Shown here in pieces: positions 44,435 to 55,210 of a stretch of 64,000 nucleotides of DNA. The DNA is from Desulfosporosinus sp. Sb-LF. GTDB taxonomy: Bacteria > Bacillota > Desulfitobacteriia > Desulfitobacteriales > Desulfitobacteriaceae. How positions within the stretch are numbered: position 1 is the first letter of the stretch; each line of letters starts with the position of its first letter. Below the pieces are notes generated by a model, which did not search any database, was not told the DNA's origin, and worked only from the letters and a program-made list of their open reading frames with translations. Both the position numbers and the translations under genes were made by a program. The stretch is from NCBI RefSeq assembly GCF_004766055.1, contig NZ_SPQR01000002.1, forward strand, positions 124,001-188,000, read 5' to 3'.

Positions 44435-45472
44435 TCAGCTATGAAATCCACCAGGGAAGAGGATTGGAGCGACTTTTGGAGTAAGTACCCCAAAGGTGTA
44501 CCCCTGCTGTTTGAGGTACTCTATTATCTGAGGAAGAGCGTCCACCGTTGTGACCTTTGCCCCGGCATCATGCATCAAGATAATAATCCGCGACTTACCG
44601 GGCACTTGAGTTTCAATATTATGAATGAGTTGATTTGCCGGGACGAGAGGAGCTGCAGTATCTCCGCTGCTGACATTCCAATCATAGATTAAGTAATCCG
44701 CGGCATCAAGTGCATTGTAGTAATTCACATGAAAATGACCCTGAGTTCCTCCGGGTGCCCGCACAATTTGGGGGCGGGTCCCAATTGTTCTAAAAATGAG
44801 TTCTTCTGTTTGTTTGATCTCTGCCAAAAAAGCTTCTGGACTGCGATAAAGCGAACGATAATCATGGGAATAACTATGATTTCCGATTCCCTGCCCCTGT
44901 TCAAATTCGGCTTTCAAGAGGTCTGGATACCGCTCTACTTGCCCCCCCAGGACAAAAAAGGTCGCTTTAACTCCCTCATCTTGAAGAATCTTAAGGATTC
45001 GAGGGGTCGTTCCTGGATAGGGACCGTCATCAAAGGTCAAATAGGCTATCTTTGGAGGCTCTACATTAAACACTCTCACTCGCATAGCTAGACCGGGTGC
45101 ACTCGGCGGCGCTCCACCCAAATCATAATAAGGGTGAATCGGGGTTTGGGGGAGAGCCGGTGGGGGTGTAGGCGCAGGGTTGTTGTCACTCTCATCCACT
45201 GGAACTAACGGGGATGTTTCGGTACTTAGTTTTGGATCCACTTTCTCTTTCTGTCCTGAGGTTGAAGCCTGCGGTATTTCCGGAGGACGAGGTGTTTCTT
45301 TCCTTTCACTGCCCAACTCTGGTGTAGGGGAAGGGGAAGGCACAGTCGTCTCCAATCCAGGAACTCCCTCTTGAGTTTGCTTAGTCGGCTGACACCCGCT
45401 CAGATATACACCTGTCAGAAGCACCAACATCACAAGAATTACGCGCCATTTCTGTTGGTGTTTAGTCCACAT
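44435..45472 (-). CDS. Polysaccharide deacetylase (NodB domain) lipoprotein
   Basis: About 345 residues from ATG 45472, which has GGGGG upstream; the open frame begins 37 codons earlier without support. A lipoprotein signal (WRVILVMLVLLTGVYLSGC) precedes a long Pro/Ser/Thr-rich linker (about 30-130), which spans the wall. The NodB domain then shows motif 1 AYLTFDDGPYPGTTPRIL, motif 2 GNHSYSHDYRSLYRS, motif 3 RAPGGTQGHFHVNYYN, and IILMHDAGAKVTTVDALPQI. It would deacetylate peptidoglycan or another N-acetylated glycan outside the membrane. Confidence 0.93.
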   Translation of the reverse strand: MWTKHQQKWRVILVMLVLLTGVYLSGCQPTKQTQEGVPGLETTVPSPSPTPELGSERKETPRPPEIPQASTSGQKEKVDPKLSTETSPLVPVDESDNNPAPTPPPALPQTPIHPYYDLGGAPPSAPGLAMRVRVFNVEPPKIAYLTFDDGPYPGTTPRILKILQDEGVKATFFVLGGQVERYPDLLKAEFEQGQGIGNHSYSHDYRSLYRSPEAFLAEIKQTEELIFRTIGTRPQIVRAPGGTQGHFHVNYYNALDAADYLIYDWNVSSGDTAAPLVPANQLIHNIETQVPGKSRIIILMHDAGAKVTTVDALPQIIEYLKQQGYTFGVLTPKVAPILFPGGFHS

Positions 45473-45643
45473 TAATGTCAGACCCCCTTGCTCTAAGTCG
45501 AGGTTTTTGAAGATCACCATCGCACATTTAGTTCTTGGAGACATTGAACTAAACTTCAAAAACCGAGTGAGTCTGATGAACAAATTCCCTACATGATTTA
45601 TATGTCGTTATGGTCAGAAAAAGTTCCTCTGTACCCTTTTTGT

Positions 45644-46642
45644 TTACGACAACACATTAAGGTTTATGTCGTCAAGCGTTGCGCATCCTGTCAAAAGCAT
45701 GGCTTGTTTTAGTTCTTTTGTCATTCTTCTAATCGCTAGGGCAACCCCCTCTGCGCCTCCACCATAAGCGGCAATAACAAGTGGCCTTCCAATTAGGACC
45801 GCGTCAGCACCTAATGCCAGCATTTTTAAAACATCAGTTCCCGACCTAACTCCACCGTCAACAATGACAGGAATTCTTCCATCCACTATCGCAACGATTT
45901 CTGACACAACCTCAGCTGTTCCTGGCGTATGATCGAGCACCCGCCCGCCGTGATTAGAGACGACAATCCCTGCAGCACCAGCTTCTATCGCTATTATTGC
46001 CTCATCCACCGTCATGATTCCTTTGATGATAAACGGCAACGACGTGCTGGAAATAATCGTTTTCATTTCCTCTTTAGTTTTTGGACCGACAGCTATAGTA
46101 ACTAGGCCCGCCGCATCTATGTCCATGCCCACCGCAACGGCGCCTGCTTCCTCGGCTCGACGAAGGTATTTGGGCACTTCATCTAGCTCTCTCGGTTTTA
46201 TAAACGGAATACCACGACCTTGAGCTTTTGCAACGACCCCCGCACCCGTATTATACATTGCAGGGTCTGGCGCATCACCCGTGCACCCTAAGGACCCTTC
46301 CGTGAGGCAACCTTGAATTATAGCCTCAGCCCATTCTTCTTCATTCAGTGCACCACCCATGTTGAAATTGTTGCCAGTAATGGGTGCAGCGAGAATTGGG
46401 GTTGAAAGTTCTTGACCAAAAAGTTTGCACTTGGTATCCGGTTTCTTAACACTATGAAGCGTCCTCAGATTTAGGCGAAACGCTGCCAGTGCTTCCACGT
46501 TATTTTTGAAGGATGCACCTGTCCCCATTCCTCCCATACCTGGTACTTCCCCGGCACAGGCTTTACCATTACATTCTGGACATACCCGACAATATCCCTT
46601 GAGTTTTTCTCGCGCAGTTTCACGAACTGTTTTTATGTTCAT
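45644..46642 (-). CDS. FMN-dependent alpha-hydroxy-acid dehydrogenase family protein
   Basis: About 332 residues; ATG 46642 has GGAGG 8 nt upstream (the frame opens at a TTG five codons earlier). A Cys-rich start, YCRVCPECNGKACAGEVPGM, could bind a cluster or metal. The FMN barrel follows: TPILAAPITGNNFNMGGALN, LPFIIKGIMTVDEAIIAIEA, GIVVSNHGGRVLDHTPGTAE with the catalytic His, IPVIVDGGVRSGTDVLKMLA and ADAVLIGRPLVIAAYGGG. Probable oxidation of an L-2-hydroxy acid such as lactate; the electron acceptor is unknown. The Cys-rich N-terminus marks an anaerobe-specific subgroup. Confidence 0.88.
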   Translation of the reverse strand: MNIKTVRETAREKLKGYCRVCPECNGKACAGEVPGMGGMGTGASFKNNVEALAAFRLNLRTLHSVKKPDTKCKLFGQELSTPILAAPITGNNFNMGGALNEEEWAEAIIQGCLTEGSLGCTGDAPDPAMYNTGAGVVAKAQGRGIPFIKPRELDEVPKYLRRAEEAGAVAVGMDIDAAGLVTIAVGPKTKEEMKTIISSTSLPFIIKGIMTVDEAIIAIEAGAAGIVVSNHGGRVLDHTPGTAEVVSEIVAIVDGRIPVIVDGGVRSGTDVLKMLALGADAVLIGRPLVIAAYGGGAEGVALAIRRMTKELKQAMLLTGCATLDDINLNVLS

Positions 46643-46695
46643 CTCAATAACCTCCAACTTTTAATCTATAGTTCTCGAAGTATCCCTTTTCTTCT

Positions 46696-47505
46696 TTAAA
46701 TTTTATTCAAAACAAATCGTTCAATGGCCTCTGCCACCCCATCTTCCTCATTTGTAGAAGTGACGATATTTGCCAGGTCTTTAATTTCCGTTCGGGCGTT
46801 TCCCATGGCTACACCAATGCCAGCATATTTAATCATTTCTAAGTCGTTAAAGCTGTCACCGATCGCCATAACATCTTCCTGGTGTATACCAAAGAGCTGT
46901 GCCAAAGCAGCCAAAGCGACGCCTTTATTCACAGAGCAATCCGTCATTTCCAGGAAAGTGGGCTTAGATTTTGTAATATGCACTTTGTCTCCATAGCGTT
47001 GTCTCAGCGAAGGAGCTAACTGATCTAGTTCTGATTCCTCCGCCATAAGAAGAATTTTCTCTATCCCTTCTGGTTCCTGAGAAAGTAAACTAAATAAATC
47101 TGCTTCCTCAATATGAACACTCGCAATTTGCTCATACTTCTGTGACCATTTATTGAGTTCCTGCACAATGACACGATTTCTAAGGTAAACTTGGGCATGC
47201 GCTCCCAGTGACAAAACATCCTGAACGATTTCGGCAGCCACAGCGCTGGGGATCACGCGCCTATATAGTATATCACCGCTTAAAGCCTGTTGAATCATCG
47301 CCCCATGATAGGTGATTACAGGGACATCTAGCCCTAGTTGTTCTGCATAAGGACGTGTCGAAATAGGCATCCGCCCCGTTGCAATCGTCATTTTGACTCC
47401 TTGGGCCTGAGCTTTTTGAATTGCGTTTACCACACGCGGAGAAATAGTCCAATCATCCCTAAGCAATGTGTCATCCAAATCCATTGCTACTAAACGAATC
47501 GCCAA
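46696..47505 (-). CDS. Cof-type HAD-IIB phosphatase
   Basis: About 269 residues. Motif I is AMDLDDTLLRDDW with the nucleophile Asp; motif II is in TIATGRMP; motif III Lys is in SVNKGVALAALA; motif IV is MAIGDSFNDLEMIKYAGIGV followed by AMGNARTEIKDLA. The cap region places it with Cof/YidA sugar-phosphate or flavin phosphatases. A GTG at 47517 and a TTG at 47505 are possible starts; the TTG has the better ribosome site and gives the usual family N-terminus. Confidence 0.92.
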   Translation of the reverse strand: MAIRLVAMDLDDTLLRDDWTISPRVVNAIQKAQAQGVKMTIATGRMPISTRPYAEQLGLDVPVITYHGAMIQQALSGDILYRRVIPSAVAAEIVQDVLSLGAHAQVYLRNRVIVQELNKWSQKYEQIASVHIEEADLFSLLSQEPEGIEKILLMAEESELDQLAPSLRQRYGDKVHITKSKPTFLEMTDCSVNKGVALAALAQLFGIHQEDVMAIGDSFNDLEMIKYAGIGVAMGNARTEIKDLANIVTSTNEEDGVAEAIERFVLNKI

Positions 47506-47633
47506 GACTGCCTTCACTCCTTATATACCTAACCCATTATTTCTTCGAAAAGAGACATTCCTTTCATAAGCGACAACTATTCCGAAGACTTATTCGGGCT
47601 TATCTGATTTCATTGTTGATCGACATTAACCCG

Positions 47634-50450
47634 CTAAGCTAAATAACGTTTCAAATACTGCCCCGTATACGAAGCGGAAAAAGCAGCGATATCTTCAGGG
47701 TTCCCTTCTACCAGAACTTCTCCGCCCCGGTTTCCCCCTTCTGGTCCAAGGTCAATCAGCCAGTCTGCCGTTTTGATAACATCGAGGTTATGCTCAATGA
47801 CGAGCACAGTGTCTCCCCCATCGACCAAACGATGAAGCACTTGGAGAAGTTTATCAATATCTGCTGTATGCAACCCTGTCGTAGGTTCATCGAGAATATA
47901 GATCGTTTTTCCCGTACTACGCCTGCTCAACTCCGTAGCCAACTTAATGCGCTGGGCTTCTCCCCCGGATAAGGTCGTTGCGGGTTGACCTAGGCGAATA
48001 TAGCCAAGCCCCACATCCTGTAGCGTCTGTAATTTGCGAGCAATTTTCTGGACCACTTGAAAAAAATCCACCGCTTCATCCACGGTCATATCCAGGATTT
48101 GAGCAATGCTTTTTCCTTTATATCGAACTTCTAAGGTTTCTCGGTTATAGCGTTTTCCCTCACAAACTTCACAGGGAACGTAGACGTCCGGAAGAAAATG
48201 CATTTCAATCTTGATGATTCCGTCTCCCCGGCACGCTTCACATCGTCCACCTTTCACATTGAAGCTAAACCGCCCTGGTTTGTACCCCCGCATCTTAGCT
48301 TCTGGCGTTATGGAAAAGAGTTCACGAATAAAATCAAAGACTCCAGTATACGTAGCTGGATTTGATCGAGGCGTTCGTCCGATCGGAGACTGGTCAATAT
48401 CAATGACCTTTTCTAGATGTTCTAACCCTTCCAAGCGCTCGTGAGCTCCAGGACGAAGACGAGCACCATTAAGCCTGGATGCTAATCCTTTATAGATGAT
48501 CTCATTGACCAAGGTGCTTTTACCAGAACCGGAAACCCCCGTCACGCAGGTAAACAAGCCCAGCGGAATGCGGACATGGATACCCTTTAGGTTGTTTTCT
48601 CGAGCGTCAAAAACTTCGAGCCACTTATCATTCGGCTGTCGACGCTCCTCTGGAACGACTATCTGTTTTTTGCCACTCAAATACTGCCCAGTAATCGATT
48701 CCTTATTAACCTTGATTTCTTCAATCGTACCTTCAGCAACCACTTTCCCACCATGAGCCCCTGCTCCAGGACCAATATCAATAATATGGTCTGCGGCAAT
48801 CATCGTATCTTCATCATGCTCTACTACGAGCAAGGTATTTCCAAGGTCACGTAAACGTTTGAGTGTTGAAAGCAAACGCGCATTATCTCGTTGGTGAAGC
48901 CCAATGCTCGGCTCATCCAAGACATAAAGAACGCCCATTAAACTTGACCCAATCTGAGTCGCCAAGCGAATCCGCTGTGCTTCTCCCCCAGAGAGCGAGC
49001 CAGCGGCACGACCCAGTGTCAGGTAGTCCAGTCCGACATTGATCAAGAATCCGAGTCTCTCCCGGATTTCCTTCAGAATTTGGAAGGCAATCGTTTCCTC
49101 TTTCGGTGTGAGAGTTAGTTGATTCAGAAAGCTTATTGCTTCGGTAATCGGAAGACGAGATAAATCATCGATTGAAATTTCGCCTACCTTCACAGCTAAT
49201 GCTTCCGGTTTCAGACGTTTCCCATGACACCTCGGGCAGGGGTGTTCACTCATGTACCCTTCGATTTCAGTTCGTACCATATCTGAAGTTGACTCCCGAT
49301 ACCGACGTTCGAAAAGGGGCACTAGCCCTTCAAAGTTGGTATTATACGTTTTTAATTGATCAAACATATTTTGATACTGAAAGAAAATCGGGGTCTCTGT
49401 CCCATAGAGCAAACCCTTCCATTGGCTCTCTGTTAGGTCCTTCAAAGGAGTAGCCATCTCAAAACCAAGATTAAGGGCCGCGGCTTCCATCATTTTCGGG
49501 TAATAACTTGACGTTGATTTAGCCCAAGGCACAATCGCCCCTGAAGCCAGGGACAAGGAACGATTAGGAATGAGAAGGTCAACATCTACGACAAGATTCG
49601 CCCCAAGCCCGGTACACGCAGGACAAGCTCCATAAGGGCTATTAAAGGAAAAAAGACGCGGAGAAATTTCTTCGAGAGCAATCCCACAATCGGGGCATGC
49701 GAAATTTTCGCTAAAGAGCAACTCCTCTCCGTCGATAATGTCCGCAATGACATTTCCCTCGCCAAGTTTAAGCGCTGTCTCCAATGAATCAGCCAAACGC
49801 TCAGCACTTTCAGGCTTCAGAGAAATACGATCGATCACCACTTCAATGGAATGTTTTTTATTTTTTACCAGTTCGATCTCTTCACTAAGGTCTCTCGTCT
49901 CTCCGTCTACTCGTACTCGAACATACCCGCCCTTGCGGGCTTCCTCAAATATTCTCTGATGTTCTCCTTTTTTGCCTTTAACAAGCGGTGCTAAGATTTG
50001 AAGTCTGGTCCGCTCAGGTAAACGCATCAGTTGGTCCACCATTTGCTGGACAGTTTGTTGGGAAATTCCTCGACCACACTTTGGGCAATGCGGATGCCCA
50101 ATCCGAGCATAAAGCAGACGCAGGTAATCAGAGACCTCCGTTGCGGTGCCGACAGTGGAGCGAGGATTTCGATTCGTTGTCTTTTGATCAATAGATATTG
50201 CTGGGGAAAGTCCCTCGATGGAATCAACATCCGGCTTGTCCATCTGTCCCAGAAATTGTCTTGCGTAGGCTGAAAGAGATTCCACATAACGCCGTTGTCC
50301 TTCAGCATAGATTGTATCAAACGCCAGGGATGATTTCCCCGAGCCGGATAATCCAGTGATGACGACTAGCTTGTCGCGAGGGATATCGATGTCGATGTTT
50401 TTTAAGTTGTGGGCGCGTGCACCACGCACGCGCAGGTAGTCTTGGGTCAT
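47634..50450 (-). CDS. uvrA: Excinuclease ABC subunit A
   Basis: 938 residues. DNA-damage recognition ATPase of nucleotide excision repair. The two ABC halves each show Walker A ([28 protein letters not shown]), signature ([28 protein letters not shown]) and Walker B ([24 protein letters not shown]). Zinc modules include [23 protein letters not shown] and [22 protein letters not shown] precedes the ATG. It lies 30 bp after uvrB and is co-transcribed with it. Confidence 0.98.
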   Translation of the reverse strand: MTQDYLRVRGARAHNLKNIDIDIPRDKLVVITGLSGSGKSSLAFDTIYAEGQRRYVESLSAYARQFLGQMDKPDVDSIEGLSPAISIDQKTTNRNPRSTVGTATEVSDYLRLLYARIGHPHCPKCGRGISQQTVQQMVDQLMRLPERTRLQILAPLVKGKKGEHQRIFEEARKGGYVRVRVDGETRDLSEEIELVKNKKHSIEVVIDRISLKPESAERLADSLETALKLGEGNVIADIIDGEELLFSENFACPDCGIALEEISPRLFSFNSPYGACPACTGLGANLVVDVDLLIPNRSLSLASGAIVPWAKSTSSYYPKMMEAAALNLGFEMATPLKDLTESQWKGLLYGTETPIFFQYQNMFDQLKTYNTNFEGLVPLFERRYRESTSDMVRTEIEGYMSEHPCPRCHGKRLKPEALAVKVGEISIDDLSRLPITEAISFLNQLTLTPKEETIAFQILKEIRERLGFLINVGLDYLTLGRAAGSLSGGEAQRIRLATQIGSSLMGVLYVLDEPSIGLHQRDNARLLSTLKRLRDLGNTLLVVEHDEDTMIAADHIIDIGPGAGAHGGKVVAEGTIEEIKVNKESITGQYLSGKKQIVVPEERRQPNDKWLEVFDARENNLKGIHVRIPLGLFTCVTGVSGSGKSTLVNEIIYKGLASRLNGARLRPGAHERLEGLEHLEKVIDIDQSPIGRTPRSNPATYTGVFDFIRELFSITPEAKMRGYKPGRFSFNVKGGRCEACRGDGIIKIEMHFLPDVYVPCEVCEGKRYNRETLEVRYKGKSIAQILDMTVDEAVDFFQVVQKIARKLQTLQDVGLGYIRLGQPATTLSGGEAQRIKLATELSRRSTGKTIYILDEPTTGLHTADIDKLLQVLHRLVDGGDTVLVIEHNLDVIKTADWLIDLGPEGGNRGGEVLVEGNPEDIAAFSASYTGQYLKRYLA

Positions 50451-50479
50451 GCGTTGGCCTCCTAGTTTGTCGTGTAACT

Positions 50480-52510
50480 TTATTTCTTGTTTCCTCGCTT
50501 AGATTGTTTATACCTAGTATTACCACGTTGCTGACTTGTCATCTTATATTTATTTTCTTCCCCTTTTAGCTCAATCATCGCATCCCGGATTTCGGCTGCA
50601 CGCTCGAAGTCTAGGTCGCGGGCCGCTAGGCGCATTTCGTCTTCTAGGCTTTTAATGAGTGAGGCTAGTTCCTCGGGCGGTAGTTTCGTTCCGTAGGCTC
50701 TTTTCGTTTCTGCTACTTTAGTTGCCTCTGGTGCTTCGTGAACTGCTTTACGAATGGTTTGTGGTGTGATTCCCATTTTCTCGTTCATCGCCATTTGAAT
50801 GGCTCGGCGCCGGTTTGTTTCGTCGAGGGCGTTCTGCATTGAGCGAGTGATTTTGTCTCCATACATAATGACCTTGCCCTGGGCGTTGCGCGCTGCACGA
50901 CCTATGGTTTGTATGAGTGAGCGGTCTGATCTTAGGAACCCTTCTTTATCGGCATCCAGAATTGCCACTAGAGAAACTTCTGGTAAGTCCAGTCCTTCGC
51001 GCAGGAGGTTAATTCCTACGACTACTTCAATCAGACCTAGGCGAAGCTCTCGAAGAATTTCAACTCGTTCAAGTGTTTTGATATCCGAATGAAGGTACTT
51101 CACATTAATCTCTAGGTTTTTGAAGTAATCCGTTAAATCTTCTGCCATCTTCTTGGTTAAAGTCGTGACAAGAACTCGTTCATCCTTAGCGATCCTTGCT
51201 TTAATTTCACCTAGCAAATCATCAATCTGTCCTTTGGTTGAACGAACTATGATTTCAGGATCTAACAACCCGGTGGGGCGAATAATCTGCTCGATTACTT
51301 CTGGACAGTGTGCCAATTCATACGGTCCTGGTGTAGCACTGACATAAATGCTTTGCTTTATGGTTCGTTCAAATTCCGTAAACGTCAAGGGGCGGTTATC
51401 CAAAGCAGAGGGCAGTCTAAAACCATAGTTTACCAGGGTAGTCTTGCGCGACCGGTCTCCTTCGTACATTCCTCTTACCTGGGGTAGCGAAACATGGGAT
51501 TCATCTACAAAAAGGAGAAAATCGTCCGGGAAATAATGCAGTAGAGTGTAGGGTGTCTCCCCAGGCTCTCGAAACGTCAAGTGTCGCGAATAGTTTTCAA
51601 TTCCGTTGCAAAAGCCCATTTCTCTGAGCATTTCTAGGTCGTAGCGCGTTCGCTGTTCAAGGCGCTGTACTTCTAAGAGTTTATTTTCCGATTCTAAGAC
51701 CTTCAGCCGGTCATCCAGTTCCTTTTCAATATTCACTGCCGCTTCCATGACCTTTTCATGAGCTGTCACATAGTGCGAATTCGGGAAGATCGAAACATGA
51801 TGCCTCTCCCCTAGGATTTCCCCAGTGAGCACATTAATTTCGTAGATGTGTTCAATTTCATCTCCGAACATCTCCACCCTAATCACTCGTTCACTAGAAG
51901 CAGCTGGATAGATTTCTACGACATCCCCTCGCACACGGAATGTTCCCCGGGTAAAAGCTATATCATTTCGGTCATATTGAATCGCTATCAGTTTGCGCAA
52001 AATCTCATTCCGATCAATCACTTGTCCCTGGCGTAACGAAAGGACAAGATCACGGTAATCATCTGGAGAACCTAAACCGTAAATACAAGAAACGCTGGCC
52101 ACCACAATCACATCGCGACGCTCTAGTAGGGAAGCGGTCGCGGAGTGTCGCAATTTCTCGATTTCTTCGTTGATAGAAGCGTCTTTTTCTATAAACGTAT
52201 CGCTCGATGGCACGTAAGCCTCTGGTTGATAATAGTCATAATAACTTACAAAGTACTCCACCGCATTCTCTGGAAAGTATTCTTTAAACTCACTATAGAG
52301 TTGTGCAGCTAAAGTTTTGTTATGTGCGAGAATCAGTGTGGGCCTTTGTACTTTTTTAATAATATTCGCCATCGTAAAGGTTTTTCCTGATCCTGTAACC
52401 CCTAGTAACGTCTGGTGGTTCCGACCGTCGTTTACTCCTTCGACCAGAGCATCAATCGCCTGGGGTTGATCCCCTGCAGGTTGGTAAGGGGCATGTAAAC
52501 GAAATTCCAT
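50480..52510 (-). CDS. uvrB: Excinuclease ABC subunit B
   Basis: 676 residues. Loads onto damage handed over by UvrA and recruits UvrC. Walker [15 protein letters not shown], the beta-hairpin region [33 protein letters not shown], the helicase C-terminal motifs ([57 protein letters not shown]) and the C-terminal UVR motif ([20 protein letters not shown]) are all present. First gene of uvrBA. I looked for a LexA box upstream (52511-52670) and did not see one. Confidence 0.98.
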   Translation of the reverse strand: MEFRLHAPYQPAGDQPQAIDALVEGVNDGRNHQTLLGVTGSGKTFTMANIIKKVQRPTLILAHNKTLAAQLYSEFKEYFPENAVEYFVSYYDYYQPEAYVPSSDTFIEKDASINEEIEKLRHSATASLLERRDVIVVASVSCIYGLGSPDDYRDLVLSLRQGQVIDRNEILRKLIAIQYDRNDIAFTRGTFRVRGDVVEIYPAASSERVIRVEMFGDEIEHIYEINVLTGEILGERHHVSIFPNSHYVTAHEKVMEAAVNIEKELDDRLKVLESENKLLEVQRLEQRTRYDLEMLREMGFCNGIENYSRHLTFREPGETPYTLLHYFPDDFLLFVDESHVSLPQVRGMYEGDRSRKTTLVNYGFRLPSALDNRPLTFTEFERTIKQSIYVSATPGPYELAHCPEVIEQIIRPTGLLDPEIIVRSTKGQIDDLLGEIKARIAKDERVLVTTLTKKMAEDLTDYFKNLEINVKYLHSDIKTLERVEILRELRLGLIEVVVGINLLREGLDLPEVSLVAILDADKEGFLRSDRSLIQTIGRAARNAQGKVIMYGDKITRSMQNALDETNRRRAIQMAMNEKMGITPQTIRKAVHEAPEATKVAETKRAYGTKLPPEELASLIKSLEDEMRLAARDLDFERAAEIRDAMIELKGEENKYKMTSQQRGNTRYKQSKRGNKK

Positions 52511-52672
52511 GCTCCGCTCTTCCTTTCAAATAAAATCACCTAACCAACAAAAGCTGAACAAACTACAAAATTCAACCTTAAAACCGCTAATTTAGGAAGA
52601 ATAATTTATAATTCTTCTTAATTATTTTACATCTAAGACTACTGTAATTCAAATTATACTTTCACAAAAACT

Positions 52673-52703
52673 ATTAAAAGCCGAGGTATTTTCGGCTTTT
52701 AAT
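52673..52703 (-). terminator. Bidirectional terminator between solute-binding protein and uvrB
   Basis: ATTAAAAGCCGA and TCGGCTTTTAAT, perfect 12-bp stem, 7-nt loop, with TAGTTTTT after it on the minus strand and TGTTTTTT on the plus strand. Ends the lipoprotein gene at 52721. Confidence 0.8.
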
Positions 52704-52720
52704 GTTTTTTATATATTATT

Positions 52721-54103
52721 TTACTGTTGCTTTTCCTTATCTGCCTTTTTACCTTGATCTTCTGAGCTTCCCGCCGCTTTAGGTTGCTCTGTCTGTTGCT
52801 TTAACATTTCAGGAGGCACTGTTTTCACTTGTTCATTGGCAGTTTTCTCTGTACCAACGACTTTACCTTGGGCGTCAAGATATTCACGGGTTGTTTCTGT
52901 CTTTATCCGTTCCGTCACCTTCTCAACTCCTGCAGGAACAGCGCTCGAGTCTTTTGACTTGCCCTGTGAATCGGAGGCTGAGCCTTGCTTATTCCCGCTT
53001 TGCCCCTGGTCCTGACTCTTCTTGTCTCCTCCTTGATCCTTCGATTGATTTTTAGATTGAGACGCTTTCTCCGTTTGAGCCTCTTTTTGTTTTTTATCTT
53101 GTTCTGCGTTCTTCAGTGTTTTGGTGTAACTCTTTTGGACAACCGCAATATTTTCTGGTGTTACCGCCTTTACTGGGATAACCTTGGCCGGAATTTCCCC
53201 TTGATCACTCGTGATCGATTCAGTAACTTCTAAGGGTTCCTTTTTTATAATCTTTTGTGCCCATTGATAAGCATTGACTCCTTGAAGATAAGGGGATGTA
53301 TCAATATCTCCGGCCTGAGTACCGCTAACCATCCTATCTAAAGATGAAACACTGGCCTGTCCTCCGATCAGGACAACCTTTTTATCTAATTGTGCCTGCT
53401 TCAACACTTCGTTGGCCTGAGCAGCTAACTTTTCGGTATGTGCCAAAATTCCTTGAACCTTACCGGGATTCTTCTGGATAAAATCAGCTAAAGCAGCTTT
53501 AGCAACTGATTCAGAACCCGAAGGACTCGGAATACTTTGTACTGTTATCTTAGGATATTTAGTTAATACGGCTCTATTCCCAGCTAAGCGTTCTTGGAAT
53601 CCACCTTCAGTTGGGTCTCCTTGTAATACAATAATCTGACCCTCTGTTACTTTACTAACCAGAGTTTGAGCCATCAACTCTCCCACCTTCTCTTGGTCAG
53701 GAGTGATGATCCCTTCAGGTTTGACACCCGCAGGAAGTTGGGTCAAGGCCAAGACCGGAATTTTGTCGGATTGAGATTTCTGCAGAATGCTTTCATTCCC
53801 GCCTTGATAAATCAGGATCTTTGCATCTTTAAGGGGAGATTCTTCTGTTGTTGATGCATTTTTGTCTATATACTTCACTTTCACGTTTTCTTTCTTAGCC
53901 AAATCATCGATTCCTTTGGAGATAAGTAGTTTATTGGGATCATCTTCATTTAAAGAAACTGCTATGATAGTTTGCGATCCACTCGTCTTTTTAGAACTAT
54001 TTTTGCTTTTGTTCCCTAAAAGGCCTTGTAGACCACAGCCAGTTATGGTTAAACTAAGACATAAAGAAAAAACGATTAATAATAACCGTACTCTCCTTGA
54101 CAT
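52721..54103 (-). CDS. Periplasmic-binding-protein-like lipoprotein with charged C-terminal tail
   Basis: About 460 residues from ATG 54103 with GGAAGGAG upstream; the open frame starts 11 codons earlier. Lipoprotein signal LLLIVFSLCLSLTITGCG. Residues about 45-310 follow the sugar-type periplasmic-binding fold (Peripla_BP_4): IIAVSLNEDDPNKLLISKGI, PVLALTQLPAGVKPEGIITP, GQIIVLQGDPTEGGFQERLA and QGVNAYQWAQKIIKKEPLEV. The last 130 residues are low-complexity Gln/Lys/Ser/Asp, unusual in this family and perhaps a wall-spanning linker. No transporter genes are adjacent, so it may be a sensor part rather than a transport part. Confidence 0.85.
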   Translation of the reverse strand: MSRRVRLLLIVFSLCLSLTITGCGLQGLLGNKSKNSSKKTSGSQTIIAVSLNEDDPNKLLISKGIDDLAKKENVKVKYIDKNASTTEESPLKDAKILIYQGGNESILQKSQSDKIPVLALTQLPAGVKPEGIITPDQEKVGELMAQTLVSKVTEGQIIVLQGDPTEGGFQERLAGNRAVLTKYPKITVQSIPSPSGSESVAKAALADFIQKNPGKVQGILAHTEKLAAQANEVLKQAQLDKKVVLIGGQASVSSLDRMVSGTQAGDIDTSPYLQGVNAYQWAQKIIKKEPLEVTESITSDQGEIPAKVIPVKAVTPENIAVVQKSYTKTLKNAEQDKKQKEAQTEKASQSKNQSKDQGGDKKSQDQGQSGNKQGSASDSQGKSKDSSAVPAGVEKVTERIKTETTREYLDAQGKVVGTEKTANEQVKTVPPEMLKQQTEQPKAAGSSEDQGKKADKEKQQ

Positions 54104-54367
54104 AGCACACGCTCCTTCCCCCACGCGACCTTTCATTCTTTAGATTAGTTTTCCCTCCTGGTCCCAAATAATGCAATAGAAAAGGTAACTAAGTGGAATT
54201 TGGGGTTATTTACCTTAGTCGTTAACGGTGTATGCTCACCTTAACCGTTGAGCTTGTCCTAATATTTACATACAGAGTTTTTCCAGTGCTTTCGTAAGAG
54301 TTTCATCCTTAGCCTTCTTAGTTTCGTTCTGACTCATATCATTAAATAATAGAAAGGAGGGGTTTCA

Positions 54368-55210
54368 TTGCCCATCAAATTAGAACATATCTTAAAGCGG
54401 GTTCAGGCTTTACCCCCCCTGCCCACATCTGCAATGCACGTGATTGCCCTGACCAAAAACCCCGAAACAACCGCGAAAGAACTGGAAACTGTTATTGGGC
54501 AGGATCCGGCGCTGACTGCTGGCATGCTTCGCCAAGCAAATTCCGCCTATTATGGCTATGCGAGACGAATTTCTTCCCTACAGGAAGCGATTGTCATGCT
54601 AGGCTTTCAGGTGACACAAGGGTTAGCGATGTCTGCAGCGGTTGCCCCCTTACTAAAGACCCAACTTGTGGGTTATGAGATCGAACAAGAGGGTCTCTGG
54701 AGGCACTCTATGCTCACCGCTATGGCCGCGAAACGTCTGTGTCGAAACCGGAAATTCCCTTTCGGCGATGTTGCCTTTACCGCAGGCTTACTTCATGATA
54801 TTGGAAAACTGATTATCTCCGTTTATGTTCAAGAAGTGGGCGATTATCTTTTAGAAAAAGTAACTAAAGCGAATCTTTCCTATGTCGATCTTGAGGAAAA
54901 AGTCATTGGCTATAATCATGCGACAGTCGGTGGATTTTTGGCCAAGTCTTGGAATTTACCGGAGGACCTCGTGCAAGCGATTTCCTTCCACCATGCCCCT
55001 TCGCATGCGCCAGACTATTCTCAATTAGCGAGCGTTATTCATGTTGCCAATGGACTTGCGAGTTTACTAGGCGTGGGGGGTGGCGTAGACAGTTTTCTAA
55101 ATCCCCTACAACAAGAAGCTCTCAACCAGCTGGCGCTCAAAGAATCTGACCTTGAACTTCTCATGGCTGACCTTGGAGAGTTTCTTGTAGACCCAACCCT
55201 ATTCAGTTAA
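54368..55210 (+). CDS. HDOD-domain protein
   Basis: 280 residues from a TTG with AAAGGAGGGG upstream. HDOD is an HD-related output domain found in signalling proteins: LPPLPTSAMHVIALTKNPET, IGQDPALTAGMLRQANSAYY, ISSLQEAIVMLGFQVTQGLA, FTAGLLHDIGKLIISVYVQ and AISFHHAPSHAPDYSQLASV. HD-type residues are partly kept (LLHDIGK). No other domain is attached. The only clear plus-strand gene in the second half of the window. Its stop lies inside the 3' end of the convergent ATPase gene, a 12-bp overlap. Confidence 0.93.
   Translation: MPIKLEHILKRVQALPPLPTSAMHVIALTKNPETTAKELETVIGQDPALTAGMLRQANSAYYGYARRISSLQEAIVMLGFQVTQGLAMSAAVAPLLKTQLVGYEIEQEGLWRHSMLTAMAAKRLCRNRKFPFGDVAFTAGLLHDIGKLIISVYVQEVGDYLLEKVTKANLSYVDLEEKVIGYNHATVGGFLAKSWNLPEDLVQAISFHHAPSHAPDYSQLASVIHVANGLASLLGVGGGVDSFLNPLQQEALNQLALKESDLELLMADLGEFLVDPTLFS

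Noticed and set aside
49586-50320. Minus-strand overlapping frames within uvrA
   Set aside because: Out-of-frame shadows of uvrA, which is continuous over the region.
52511-52670. LexA (SOS) box before uvrB
   Set aside because: Looked for a CGAAC-N4-GTTCG type site and found none convincing.
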